Part shown: positions 1 to 5,547 of the stretch, one piece after another
Layout of the letters: every line of letters starts with the position of its first letter
Numbering within the stretch: position 1 is the first letter of the stretch
Translations under genes and position numbers: made by a program
The notes under the pieces: generated by a model
Database searches by the model: none
What the model was told of the DNA's origin: nothing
The model's input: only the letters and a program-made list of their open reading frames with translations
Assembly: GCA_026387845.1 (NCBI GenBank)
Contig: JAPLKX010000042.1
Location: 1 to 5,911 of the forward strand
From: Candidatus Hydrogenedentota bacterium
Lineage (GTDB): Bacteria > Hydrogenedentota > Hydrogenedentia > Hydrogenedentales > SLHB01
Length of the DNA stretch: 5,911 bases
Reading direction: 5' to 3'

Positions 1-20
1 TAGCACAACCCTGCCGTACC

Positions 21-560
21 TCATTTGATCAATGGGAGAAGCCGTTTGAATTCGGGCGTACCCGCCGCGCCTAAAAGCTCGAAGATGACCATCTCGACAG
101 TCACAAGTTCCGCGCCATGCGCCTGCATCCGCGCCAGCCCCGCCCGGTGGTCCGTCTTCGCGCGGGACCCGGTGGCGTCCGCCGCCACGAAACAGGAGTA
201 GCCGATTTCCTGTGCGCGGAGCACCGTCTGCATCACGCATACGTGGCTCTCGATTCCTGCAACGATCAATTGTGCTCGCCCAAGCGCGCCCGCCGATTCC
301 TCGAACTGCTGGCAGCCGAAACAACCAAACGCCACCTTCTCGATCGGCGCGAGACCTTCAAGTGCGTCCGCCACCGGCTTCGTCGTCCTGCCGAGGCCCT
401 TAGGATACTGCTCCGTCCACAGCACGGGCAGGCCCAGCTCCCGGCAACACCGGATCAGCTTGACGGCCTGGGGCACGATTGTCTGGCCCACGGGGATGGA
501 TGGCAGCAGGCCATCCTGGAAGTCAATCACGACAAGCGCGGCTTTTGTCTTGTCCAACAT
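21..560 (-). CDS. Isochorismatase-family cysteine hydrolase
   Basis: The 179-residue product is the usual length for a single-domain isochorismatase-like (cysteine hydrolase) protein of the YcaC/nicotinamidase fold. The three catalytic positions of the family are visible: Asp13 in VVIDFQDGLL, Lys75 in IEKVAFGCF, and the nucleophile Cys108 in AGIESHVCVMQT, preceded by the Ile-Glu pair where the family has its cis-peptide. The family hydrolyses amides or related C-N and C-O bonds through a cysteine acyl-enzyme. The substrate cannot be read from the sequence, and no signal peptide or membrane segment is present, so it should be cytoplasmic. The ATG at 558-560 is chosen because a GGGAG ribosome binding site lies 7 bases upstream (568-572) and because it places the first beta strand right at the N-terminus, as is normal. 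It is the last gene after the paralog array in the same direction. It probably has its own promoter at 596-625, so it need not belong to the array operon. The fold and active site are secure; the reaction is unknown. Confidence 0.93.
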   Translation of the reverse strand: MLDKTKAALVVIDFQDGLLPSIPVGQTIVPQAVKLIRCCRELGLPVLWTEQYPKGLGRTTKPVADALEGLAPIEKVAFGCFGCQQFEESAGALGRAQLIVAGIESHVCVMQTVLRAQEIGYSCFVAADATGSRAKTDHRAGLARMQAHGAELVTVEMVIFELLGAAGTPEFKRLLPLIK

Positions 561-567
561 TGAGAAA

Positions 568-572
568 CTCCC
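568..572 (-). promoter_or_regulatory. Ribosome binding site of the hydrolase gene
   Basis: The minus strand reads GGGAG followed by 7 bases and the ATG of the hydrolase. This spacing supports the chosen start. Confidence 0.6.
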
Positions 573-595
573 GCAGCAGTTTGTTTGGAGACGGC

Positions 596-625
596 ATTAT
601 AAGCATCCGGGCAGGATCCGGGCAA
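596..625 (-). promoter_or_regulatory. Predicted sigma70-like promoter for the hydrolase gene
   Basis: On the minus strand a TTGCCC -35 box (620-625) and a perfect TATAAT -10 box (596-601) are separated by 18 bases. A transcript would start about 7 bases further on and have a leader of roughly 30 bases, enough for the GGGAG ribosome binding site, before the ATG at 558-560. The promoter lies inside the non-homologous tail of the truncated paralog G, which argues that this tail is intergenic regulatory DNA and not a working coding sequence. This is a consensus match only; no operator was recognised next to it. Confidence 0.5.
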
Positions 626-995
626 CCGCGAGTGCCTGTTACCGGGCAGGACTTGACTCTCATCCGCGCTTCCGGTAAGAAGTCCAAAGACACTTGAACG
701 CCCGCGTCGCGTATCAGGGTGCCTTGGCGACGGATTGATGGGGAAAGGGCGCGATGCCATGAAGAATGAGGATCGGGAAGAAAGCCAAGATCATGGCGCA
801 AATAATACGACCGGGCGGCGGTGGTAACTTTGGTTGATGATGGCAGGACAACTTGCACCAGCCGTTCGAGTTCCTGGATCGTCAGTGGGGGCTGCTGCCG
901 GATTTTCTCATGGCGCATGCTGCCCAGTGAAACCAGGACGGTCAGAACTACCGCCAGGATTCCGGCAACGATGAGACAGATGGTGAGGGTTCTTC

Positions 996-1648
996 TCATT
1001 CAGGCAACGCCAGGTTTTCATACAGCAGCTTGCATCGCGGCTGCTCCGTACTAAATATCGCGAACTTCTCATCGAAGTCAGGCGAAATTGACCGCCCGAG
1101 TCGGGTGTAGTATTCGGCCAGTTCCGTGCTGCCGGTTTTCGTTGCGAGCTCGACGCACAAACCAATGGCAAACGTATCGCCGCCGGAACAGGCAATCTCC
1201 GAAACTCCATCCAATAGGTGCGTGCTTCTTCCCAATTTCCACACGCCAGGTTCGCGCTGGCCCGCCCCATGGAACCAACCTCCGGCCAGCCGACGACGGC
1301 CAGCGCTACGTCGGCGATGCCGCCCAATGGGCCGCTCCCGATCCCAGCAAAAAGTCGGCGCGTCCTGCTCCTGCCGGCGATGAAGAATTCGCGCCGGTGC
1401 TCGTTGGTGGCGGGCTGGTTAAGCCGGCGCGGCAGATCCGTTGGCGTCTGAGGCGCGTCGGACTGCGCATTCGTAGTCTTAGCTGACGAGGGCGGCATGC
1501 CTTTTGCCAGCCGGTCGACCTCCTGGAGCGTCAGCGGCGGCTGTTGCCGAATCTTTTCATGACGCATGATGCCGAACGACACCAGGACAGCCAGAAGCGC
1601 AGCCAATAGAACGGCAACAATGAAACATACCGACCCCGTTTTCTTCAT
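996..1648 (-). pseudogene. Array copy F: paralog with an internal deletion and frameshift
   Basis: The N-terminal part is intact and typical: MKKTGSVCF, a hydrophobic helix to about residue 26, QQPPLTLQEV at 36-44, linker, LPRRLNQPAT at 72-81, SGPLGG at 105-110 and GNWEEARTY up to Phe149 (base 1202). The family domain then resumes in another frame with EIACSGGDTF (from base 1199) and runs through TGSTELAEYY to LALPE and a TGA at 996. In intact copies the two Glu codons flanking this junction are 99 bases apart; here they are 8 apart, so about 91 bases encoding the LAWLEDDPE helix region are missing and the frame shifts. Translation from the ATG would instead give a 246-residue chimera with about 97 nonsense residues, ending at 908, beyond the start of copy G. 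The C-terminal end (GRSISPDFDEKF) is closest to copy C (GRSLVPDFERRI). A sequencing error cannot explain a deletion of this size. Start 1648 overlaps the stop of copy E as ATGA. Confidence 0.82.
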
Positions 1649-2361
1649 TTGCGCGGCCCCCCGGATTTGGCCACGCGAGCCTTGTCGTACAATGACTGGT
1701 AATGTTCGGCCAATTCCGTGCTGCCTGTGGCCCTAGCCAACGTCGCGCTGGAAGACAGGCCAAACAATTGGCCCCCCGAAGAGGCCACCTCCATATAGCG
1801 GGCCGCTAGTTCAGGGTCGTCTTCCAGCCATGCCAGGTAGCCGCAGGCCTGCTCCTGCACCACACGGCTTTCCCACTTCCTGAGAACTTCCTCCAGGTAC
1901 CTCCGGGCCTCCGCCCACCTTCCCATGAAGAGATTTGCCATCCCCCGTTCCCACGATGCGCCTGCCGGTATGCCTGCGGCAACCGCCACCGCGTCCCCGA
2001 TAGCCCCCACCGGGCTGGTCGCGACAAACCCGAAGATCTTGTCACTTGTGCTCTTGCCTCGCATGAAGAACTGGCGCCGTTCCTCGTCCGTCGCGGCCCG
2101 TTCCAGCCTGCGCGGAAGGTTGGCCGCGGTCTTCTGCTCGGGATTCGATTTCGTTGCGTTTTCAACTGCGGGACTGGCCGCTCCTGCGGCCGCTTCTGAT
2201 GGATTTTGCATGCTCGCAGCAATCTGATCGAGGTCCTGAAGCGTGATGGGCGGCAGGTCCCGCTGTCTCTCCTCGCGTAGATGGCCGACTCCAGCCAAGA
2301 GCGCCACAAGCACCCCCAAAACACAGACCACAGCAAAACATCCCGCGGCGACTTTTTTCAT
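1645..2361 (-). CDS. Array copy E: anchored helical-repeat-like protein of unknown function
   Basis: An intact copy of 238 residues. In order: MKK and a hydrophobic helix (about 5-26), the charged stretch HLREERQRD (27-35), PPITLQDLDQI (37-47), a linker rich in Ala, Pro, Asn and Ser (about 50-80), NLPRRLERAATDEERRQFF (81-99), ATSPVGAIGDAVAVAAGIP (114-132), GRWAEARRYLEEVLRK (147-162), YLAWLEDDPELAARYMEVA (175-193) and LARATGSTELAEHYQSL (208-224). The W/L/A spacing in the last blocks resembles tetratricopeptide-type helical hairpins, but I cannot assign the family. The ATG at 2359-2361 overlaps the previous TGA as ATGA, and GGGAG (2370-2374) lies 8 bases upstream inside the end of copy D. Copy D is its closest relative, with near-identical anchor and charged segments in both protein and DNA, so these two look like the most recent duplication. 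A single uncleaved N-terminal anchor with the C-terminal domain outside the cytoplasm is the likely topology. Confidence 0.85.
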   Translation of the reverse strand: MKKVAAGCFAVVCVLGVLVALLAGVGHLREERQRDLPPITLQDLDQIAASMQNPSEAAAGAASPAVENATKSNPEQKTAANLPRRLERAATDEERRQFFMRGKSTSDKIFGFVATSPVGAIGDAVAVAAGIPAGASWERGMANLFMGRWAEARRYLEEVLRKWESRVVQEQACGYLAWLEDDPELAARYMEVASSGGQLFGLSSSATLARATGSTELAEHYQSLYDKARVAKSGGPRK

Positions 2362-3059
2362 TTGGCCGGCTCCCTGGTCTCCGCAGCGCTAGCCGCCTTT
2401 TCCAGCGACTGGTAATGTTCCGCCAACTCCCTGCTGCCTGTGGCTCTTGCCAATTCTGCGCTGAAATGCAAGCAAGCGTCTCGCGCCCCCGAACAAGCCA
2501 GTTCCATGCACCGCGCGGCCACTTCGGGGTCGTCTTGCACCCAAGCCAGAAAGGCGAACGCTTGCTGCTGCACCACAGGCCTGTCTGACTTCCTGACTAC
2601 TTCCTCAAAATAACTTCGCGCTTCCGCCCATCTACCGCAAATGAGAGCAGCCTCCGCCCGTTCCCACGATGCGCCATCCGGCAGCCCCGCGATTAGCGCC
2701 GCAGCATCTGCCACCGCCCCCAGCGGACTGCTCCCGATGTACCCGAACAGCTTGTCGCTCGTGCTGTAGCCGCGCGAGAAAAACTCGCGACGCTGCTCGT
2801 CCGTAGCGGGCTTTTCGAGCCTGCGCGGCAGGTTGTCGGCGTGTGGCTCCTTCGACTGCACTTCGACCGGTGCTGTTTGTGGTTCGGCCGGCTTTGCGGC
2901 GGCACTCATGCGCGTGGCGATCTGGTCGAGGTCCTGAACCGTCATGGGCGGCAGTTCGCGCTGTCTCTCCTCGCGCAAATAGCCGACTCCAGCCAAAAGC
3001 GCCACAAGCACTGCGAGAACACAGGCAACTGCAAAGCATCCCGCGGCCATCTTTTTCAT
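2358..3059 (-). CDS. Array copy D: anchored helical-repeat-like protein of unknown function
   Basis: An intact copy of 233 residues, the shortest full copy. It has the hydrophobic anchor (about 5-26), YLREERQREL (27-36), PPMTVQDLDQI (37-47), a short Ala/Pro/Glu linker (about 51-76), LPRRLEKPATDEQRREFF (77-94), GSSPLGAVADAAALIAGLP (109-127), GRWAEARSYFEEVVRKS (142-158), LAWVQDDPEVAARCMELA (171-188) and LARATGSRELAEHYQSL (203-219). Two normally constant positions differ: LAWLED is LAWVQD here, and the Tyr of AARYMELA is Cys. It is the sister of copy E. The ATG (3057-3059) overlaps the TGA of copy C as ATGA; no strong Shine-Dalgarno sequence precedes it, so expression may depend on ribosomes finishing copy C. 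Its function is unknown, and the membrane-anchored exported topology is inferred from the N-terminal KK and the single hydrophobic run. Confidence 0.85.
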   Translation of the reverse strand: MKKMAAGCFAVACVLAVLVALLAGVGYLREERQRELPPMTVQDLDQIATRMSAAAKPAEPQTAPVEVQSKEPHADNLPRRLEKPATDEQRREFFSRGYSTSDKLFGYIGSSPLGAVADAAALIAGLPDGASWERAEAALICGRWAEARSYFEEVVRKSDRPVVQQQAFAFLAWVQDDPEVAARCMELACSGARDACLHFSAELARATGSRELAEHYQSLEKAASAAETREPAK

Positions 3060-3835
3060 TTGTTCTGCCCGTGAACGGTCCCGTCTTGAAGCGGCACACG
3101 TAATCCTACTGCATGTACGGCACGGCCCTGCTCGGTTATCCGGCGCTCAAAATCCGGTACGAGCGAACGCCCCCGCGCCATGTACTTTTCCGCCAGTTCC
3201 GTGTTTCCTGTGGCTGAAGCAAGCTCGACGCTCAAGAACACGGCATACCAATCTACACCCGAACAGGCTATTTCCAGGTAACGGGCCGCCATCTCGGGAT
3301 CGTCTTCCAGCCATGCCAAATAAGCCCAAGCCCTCGGTCGCCACACGGAGCCAAAATCGTTCCTCAGGATTTCGGTGAAGCAGGTGCGCGCTTCCTTCCA
3401 ATTGCCCAGCATCAGATTACACTGGGCCTGCAGCCATGCATCGTCCCCGCCGGGTACGCCCGCGCCCAGGAACTTCGCAACTGCGACGCCGCCAAACGGG
3501 CTGCTTGCGACCCTCGCGATCTGTATTTCTCCGTTGGTCCAGCCGCTCGTGAACAACTGGAGGCGCTGGACTTTGGTGGCTGGCTGAGTCAGCGGAGGAG
3601 CCGGGTTAACCTGTGCGTTGGTCACTTCTTGGCTTGAGGTCTCGGCGGTGTTCGGCGAGGCCGTCCCGCTTTTGACAGGGCTCACAGCTCTGGAAAGTTG
3701 CTCGATCTCCTGTGTCGTCAGCGGCGGCTGTTGCAAGATTGATTGCTGGCGGCTCATGCCTGTTGCGCCGCGAATCCCCACTAATACGGCAAGAATGCCG
3801 GCTACAACGAAAAAGACGGCCACGATTTTCTTCAT
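3056..3835 (-). CDS. Array copy C: divergent anchored paralog with extended C-terminus
   Basis: This 259-residue copy is the longest and most divergent. The open frame extends upstream to a possible ATG at 3874, but the start at 3833-3835 is preferred because it gives the family MKK-anchor N-terminus, the ATGA overlap with copy B and a GGAGG ribosome binding site 7 bases upstream (3843-3847). The anchor is less hydrophobic (GIRGATG in place of the usual end), QQPPLTTQEIEQL (36-48) is kept, and the LPRRL motif is replaced by PAPPLTQPAT (78-87). SSPFGG (111-116), GNWKEARTCF (144-153), LAWLEDDPEMAARYLEIACSG (173-193) and ASATGNTELAEKY (206-218) follow. After the common domain there is an extra tail of about 40 residues (GRSLVPDFERR and onward) whose beginning is shared only with the remains of copy F. 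No function is assigned. Loss of LPRRL suggests this motif is not needed in every copy. Confidence 0.83.
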   Translation of the reverse strand: MKKIVAVFFVVAGILAVLVGIRGATGMSRQQSILQQPPLTTQEIEQLSRAVSPVKSGTASPNTAETSSQEVTNAQVNPAPPLTQPATKVQRLQLFTSGWTNGEIQIARVASSPFGGVAVAKFLGAGVPGGDDAWLQAQCNLMLGNWKEARTCFTEILRNDFGSVWRPRAWAYLAWLEDDPEMAARYLEIACSGVDWYAVFLSVELASATGNTELAEKYMARGRSLVPDFERRITEQGRAVHAVGLRVPLQDGTVHGQNK

Positions 3836-4563
3836 GGCGCGGCCTCCAGCTCGTCCACCTTGAGTTTCCACCACATCGAATCTTTCGGCAGATTTTTTCT
3901 CGATTCTTCAAACAACCACGTGTAGTGAGCGGCCAGCTCTTTACGGCCTGTTCGCATTGCCAGCAGCATGCATAATTCGGCGGGATAGACCTCATTGCCG
4001 GAACTCGCCAGTTCCATGTACCGCGCGGCGAGATCCGGGTCTTCCTCCAACCACGCCAGATGCGCGTAGGCCTGCCGCAGGCCTACCGGATCGTCTGACT
4101 TTCTTACAAACTCCGAGCAACACCTCTTGGCTTCCGCCCAATGGCCTCGAACCAAATGCAACGCGCCTAAGTCGAGCGACATGCCCTCCGGCAAGCCCAC
4201 GGCAACGCCCGCCGCGTCAAAAAAGCTGCCCAGAGCGTTGGCGAAAACTAGCGCAACCACCCGCGTCCGCAAGGTCCTGCCTTGCGTGTACATTGCGCGG
4301 TGCTCTGCTTCCGTGGCCGGCCGGTCGAGCCGCCGGGGCAGACTGGCAGGAGAAGCATGCTCAACCGGCATGTTAGTTTCATCCACTGGATTAGCCGCTG
4401 CCGGCGGAGTCAGTTTCTCCGCTAGCCGCTCGACTTCCTGGCGTGTCAGCGGCGGCGATTCCCGCAGCTTTTCTGTGCGCACCTTTCCAACAGAAACGAT
4501 GATAGCCACAATCACCGCCACCACGCAGGCAACAGCAAAACAGATGGTGGCGATTTTCTTCAT
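3832..4563 (-). CDS. Array copy B: anchored helical-repeat-like protein of unknown function
   Basis: This 243-residue copy starts at the ATG 4561-4563, which overlaps the stop of copy A as ATGA and has AGGGG (4572-4576) 8 bases upstream. The frame stays open to an ATG at 4665, but those 34 extra residues are polar, lie before the anchor and have no counterpart in the other copies. Layout: very hydrophobic anchor (about 5-26), KVRTEKLRES (27-36), PPLTRQEVERL (37-47), linker (about 51-74), LPRRLDRPATEAEHRA (75-90), VVALVFANALGSFFDAAGVAVGLP (about 102-125), GHWAEAKRCCSEFVRKSDDP (140-159), LAWLEEDPDLAARYMELASSG (169-189) and AMRTGRKELAAHY (202-214). It ends in a private 25-residue tail with several Lys and Trp residues (ESRKNLPKDSMWWKLK). 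The segment at 102-125 is hydrophobic enough here to be a second membrane-contact candidate. Function unknown. Confidence 0.84.
   Translation of the reverse strand: MKKIATICFAVACVVAVIVAIIVSVGKVRTEKLRESPPLTRQEVERLAEKLTPPAAANPVDETNMPVEHASPASLPRRLDRPATEAEHRAMYTQGRTLRTRVVALVFANALGSFFDAAGVAVGLPEGMSLDLGALHLVRGHWAEAKRCCSEFVRKSDDPVGLRQAYAHLAWLEEDPDLAARYMELASSGNEVYPAELCMLLAMRTGRKELAAHYTWLFEESRKNLPKDSMWWKLKVDELEAAP
3843..3847 (-). promoter_or_regulatory. Ribosome binding site deciding the start of copy C
   Basis: GGAGG on the minus strand lies 7 bases before the ATG at 3833-3835, inside the 3' end of copy B. It supports the internal ATGA start over the upstream in-frame ATG at 3874. Confidence 0.65.
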
Positions 4564-5288
4564 TGACCGGACCCCTGCTCGGCTTTCCACCTTTCTTGAT
4601 ACAACCTTCCATAGTAATCGGCCAGCTCGTCGCTGCCGGTCAGGCTTGCCAGGTTTCTGCACCACGCGCCGATAGGCCAGGCCTGAGGTCCCGTACTGGC
4701 CAGTTCCATGTAGCGGGCCGCGAATTCCGGGTCATCTTCCAGCCAGGCCAGGCGCCCATACGCGATCTGCAGCATTACGGGATCCTTGGATTTTCTTATA
4801 AACTCCGCGTAGCAGCTCTTCGCTTCGTCCCATTTGCCCCGCACCATGTAGCACTCACCACGGTTGGCCAAGGCCCCCTCCGGTATACCCGCCGCAACAC
4901 CCACCGCGTCAACCAAACCACCAACGGGGCTGCTCCCGATAAGCGCAATAAGTTTGTTACTCGCGCTCTGGCCGCTCGTGAATTGCTCGCGGCGCTGCTC
5001 GTCCGTGGCGGCCCGGTTAAGCCGCCGGGGGAGATCGGCAGGGGAAGCCGGCCCATTTGACGACAGTTCGGCGGCCGCTTCGTCAGTTGCCTGCGGTGGC
5101 GAGACCGCGGTCTTGGCAGGGGCTTCAGGTTTTTTCAGAGCCTTCGACAACTGGTCGAGTTCCTGGAGTGTCAGGGGGGGCAAATCTTGAATTTTTGCAT
5201 GGCGCATCTGGCCTATGGAAGCCAGGATCGCCACAAGCACTGCGATGACGCAGGCAACAGCAAAACATCCGGCGGCAGCCTTCTTCAT
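4560..5288 (-). CDS. Array copy A: first gene of the paralog array, function unknown
   Basis: An intact 242-residue copy at the head of the array. It has the anchor (AGCFAVACVIAVLVAILASIG, about 6-26), QMRHAKIQDL (27-36), PPLTLQELDQL (37-47), the longest Ala/Pro/Ser/Thr linker (about 50-84), LPRRLNRAATDEQRR (86-100), GSSPVGGLVDAVGVAAGIP (118-136), GKWDEAKSCYAEFIRKSKDP (151-170), LAWLEDDPEFAARYMELASTG (180-200) and LASLTGSDELADYY (213-226). The ATG at 5286-5288 has a good AGGAG ribosome binding site 8 bases upstream. No convincing -35/-10 pair was found in the 259 bases before it, so the array promoter is unplaced. Two positive residues before one hydrophobic run predict an N-in anchor with the remaining ~210 residues outside the cytoplasm. 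Helical-repeat similarity is inferred from the spacing of W, L, A and G residues only. Its TGA overlaps the ATG of copy B. Confidence 0.86.
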   Translation of the reverse strand: MKKAAAGCFAVACVIAVLVAILASIGQMRHAKIQDLPPLTLQELDQLSKALKKPEAPAKTAVSPPQATDEAAAELSSNGPASPADLPRRLNRAATDEQRREQFTSGQSASNKLIALIGSSPVGGLVDAVGVAAGIPEGALANRGECYMVRGKWDEAKSCYAEFIRKSKDPVMLQIAYGRLAWLEDDPEFAARYMELASTGPQAWPIGAWCRNLASLTGSDELADYYGRLYQERWKAEQGSGQ

Positions 5289-5296
5289 GTGCCCGG

Positions 5297-5301
5297 CTCC
5301 T
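5297..5301 (-). promoter_or_regulatory. Ribosome binding site of copy A
   Basis: AGGAG on the minus strand, 8 bases before the ATG at 5286-5288. It is the only array ribosome binding site that lies outside a preceding coding region. Confidence 0.6.
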
Positions 5302-5424
5302 CGTCTGTCTACGTAAGCAACAATGGCACACGCGGAGTGGTGTGATCAATGGTGCGAAAAGAGGGGACAGTTGGTCATGAGCTTTGCCTCCCCCAGTAAA
5401 CGACGAAAACCAACAGGCGAAAAC

Positions 5425-5491
5425 GTAGGTCCCATCTCCGAATGGGACGGGCCCGGTGGGTTGTCCAGTCCGAATCGGAATTCGGACCTAC
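5425..5491. repeat. Inverted pair of REP-like hairpins (REPIN/BIME-like element)
   Basis: This 67-base element begins with GTAGGTCC (5425-5432) and ends with its reverse complement GGACCTAC (5484-5491). On the plus strand GTAG is followed directly by a perfect 7-bp hairpin, GTCCCAT/ATGGGAC, with a 6-base loop (5429-5448). On the minus strand GTAG is followed directly by a perfect 8-bp hairpin, GTCCGAAT/ATTCGGAC, with a 4-base loop (5487-5468). The two 24-base halves are homologous and differ at paired stem positions by compensating changes. GTAG heading a short hairpin, arranged as an inverted pair, is the known layout of REP sequences mobilised by RAYT (TnpA-REP) transposases. The spacer between the halves is 19 bases and contains GGGCCC. 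It lies between amt and the array and could also fold in amt mRNA as a 3' stabiliser or weak terminator; no T-run follows it. Confidence 0.72.
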
Positions 5492-5547
5492 ATCAGGATA
5501 GGATCTGGTAAACAGCAGGGAGTTTTCAGAGCAGACACGCTTTTCGT

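Larger units (their letters stand above)
523..999 (-). pseudogene. Array copy G: truncated paralog keeping only anchor and PPLT motif
   Basis: This is the seventh and last copy of the array family. Residues 1 to about 62 match the family: a hydrophobic helix (about residues 6-26), MRHEKIRQQPPLT nearly identical to copy F, then QELERL and a linker start SSTKVTTAA that parallels SSAKTTNAQ of copy F. After about residue 62 (near base 813) similarity stops. The LPRRL, LAWLEDDPE and ATGS blocks are absent from the remaining 96 codons, and I find them in no other frame between 560 and 813. The open frame then drifts to a stop at 523 and overlaps the first 38 bases of the hydrolase gene, which is unlikely for a real coding end. 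The start ATG (997-999) still overlaps the old stop of copy F as ATGA, but there is no clear Shine-Dalgarno sequence. It is most simply a remnant whose 3' end was deleted; a short membrane peptide could still be made. Confidence 0.7.
813..5288 (-). repeat. Tandem array of seven paralogous genes, coupled by ATGA overlaps
   Basis: Seven head-to-tail copies (A-G) start at 5288, 4563, 3835, 3059, 2361, 1648 and 999. The unit is one gene, 698-776 bases in the intact copies. All six junctions have the stop of one copy and the start of the next as ATGA, so no intergenic DNA exists inside the array. Shine-Dalgarno-like sequences before copies B, C and E lie within the preceding gene; those before D, F and G are weak or absent. 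Copies D and E are the closest pair, and C and F share a C-terminal tail. Decay is confined to the downstream end (F deleted, G truncated). Confidence 0.88.
5289..5547. other. Intergenic region between amt and the paralog array
   Basis: These 259 bases contain no coding sequence I can support. They hold the REPIN-like element (5425-5491) and the ribosome binding site of copy A (5297-5301). I searched the minus strand for a promoter for the array and for a U-tailed terminator after amt and found neither in a convincing form. Confidence 0.6.

Noticed and set aside
908..1201. C-terminal 97 residues of the 246-codon frame of copy F as a novel domain
   Set aside because: It is frameshifted reading of the family's own C-terminal region and of the start of copy G.
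3832..4665. Longer version of copy B starting at the ATG at 4665
   Set aside because: The extra 34 residues lie before the membrane anchor, have no counterpart in other copies, and overlap copy A by about 100 bases. The ATGA start with AGGGG upstream fits the array.
4127..5060. Long plus-strand open frames opposite copies A and B (165 and 182 codons), and similar ones opposite other copies
   Set aside because: They mirror the paralogs in a complementary frame in high-GC DNA and recur at matching places only because the sense genes are paralogous. Their Arg/Ser/Pro-rich products lack any recognisable domain.
5265..5288. Lipoprotein signal: AAGC at residues 5-8 of copies A, D and E
   Set aside because: The Cys comes before the hydrophobic core and not after it, and several copies lack the small-residue context, so it cannot serve as a lipobox.
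813..5288. Direct-repeat array such as CRISPR
   Set aside because: The repeats are whole ~700-base coding genes with no short repeat-spacer pattern.
26..5352. Shared 10-mer TGATCAATGG at 26-35 and 5343-5352, flanking the whole hydrolase plus array block like a target or attachment repeat
   Set aside because: Ten bases with a palindromic TGATCA core can recur by chance, no integrase or transposase is present, and similarity does not extend on either side.
5360..5400. GAGGGGACAG and the C-rich stretch near 5388-5394 as a possible insertion-sequence end
   Set aside because: No inverted partner, target duplication or transposase was found in the window.
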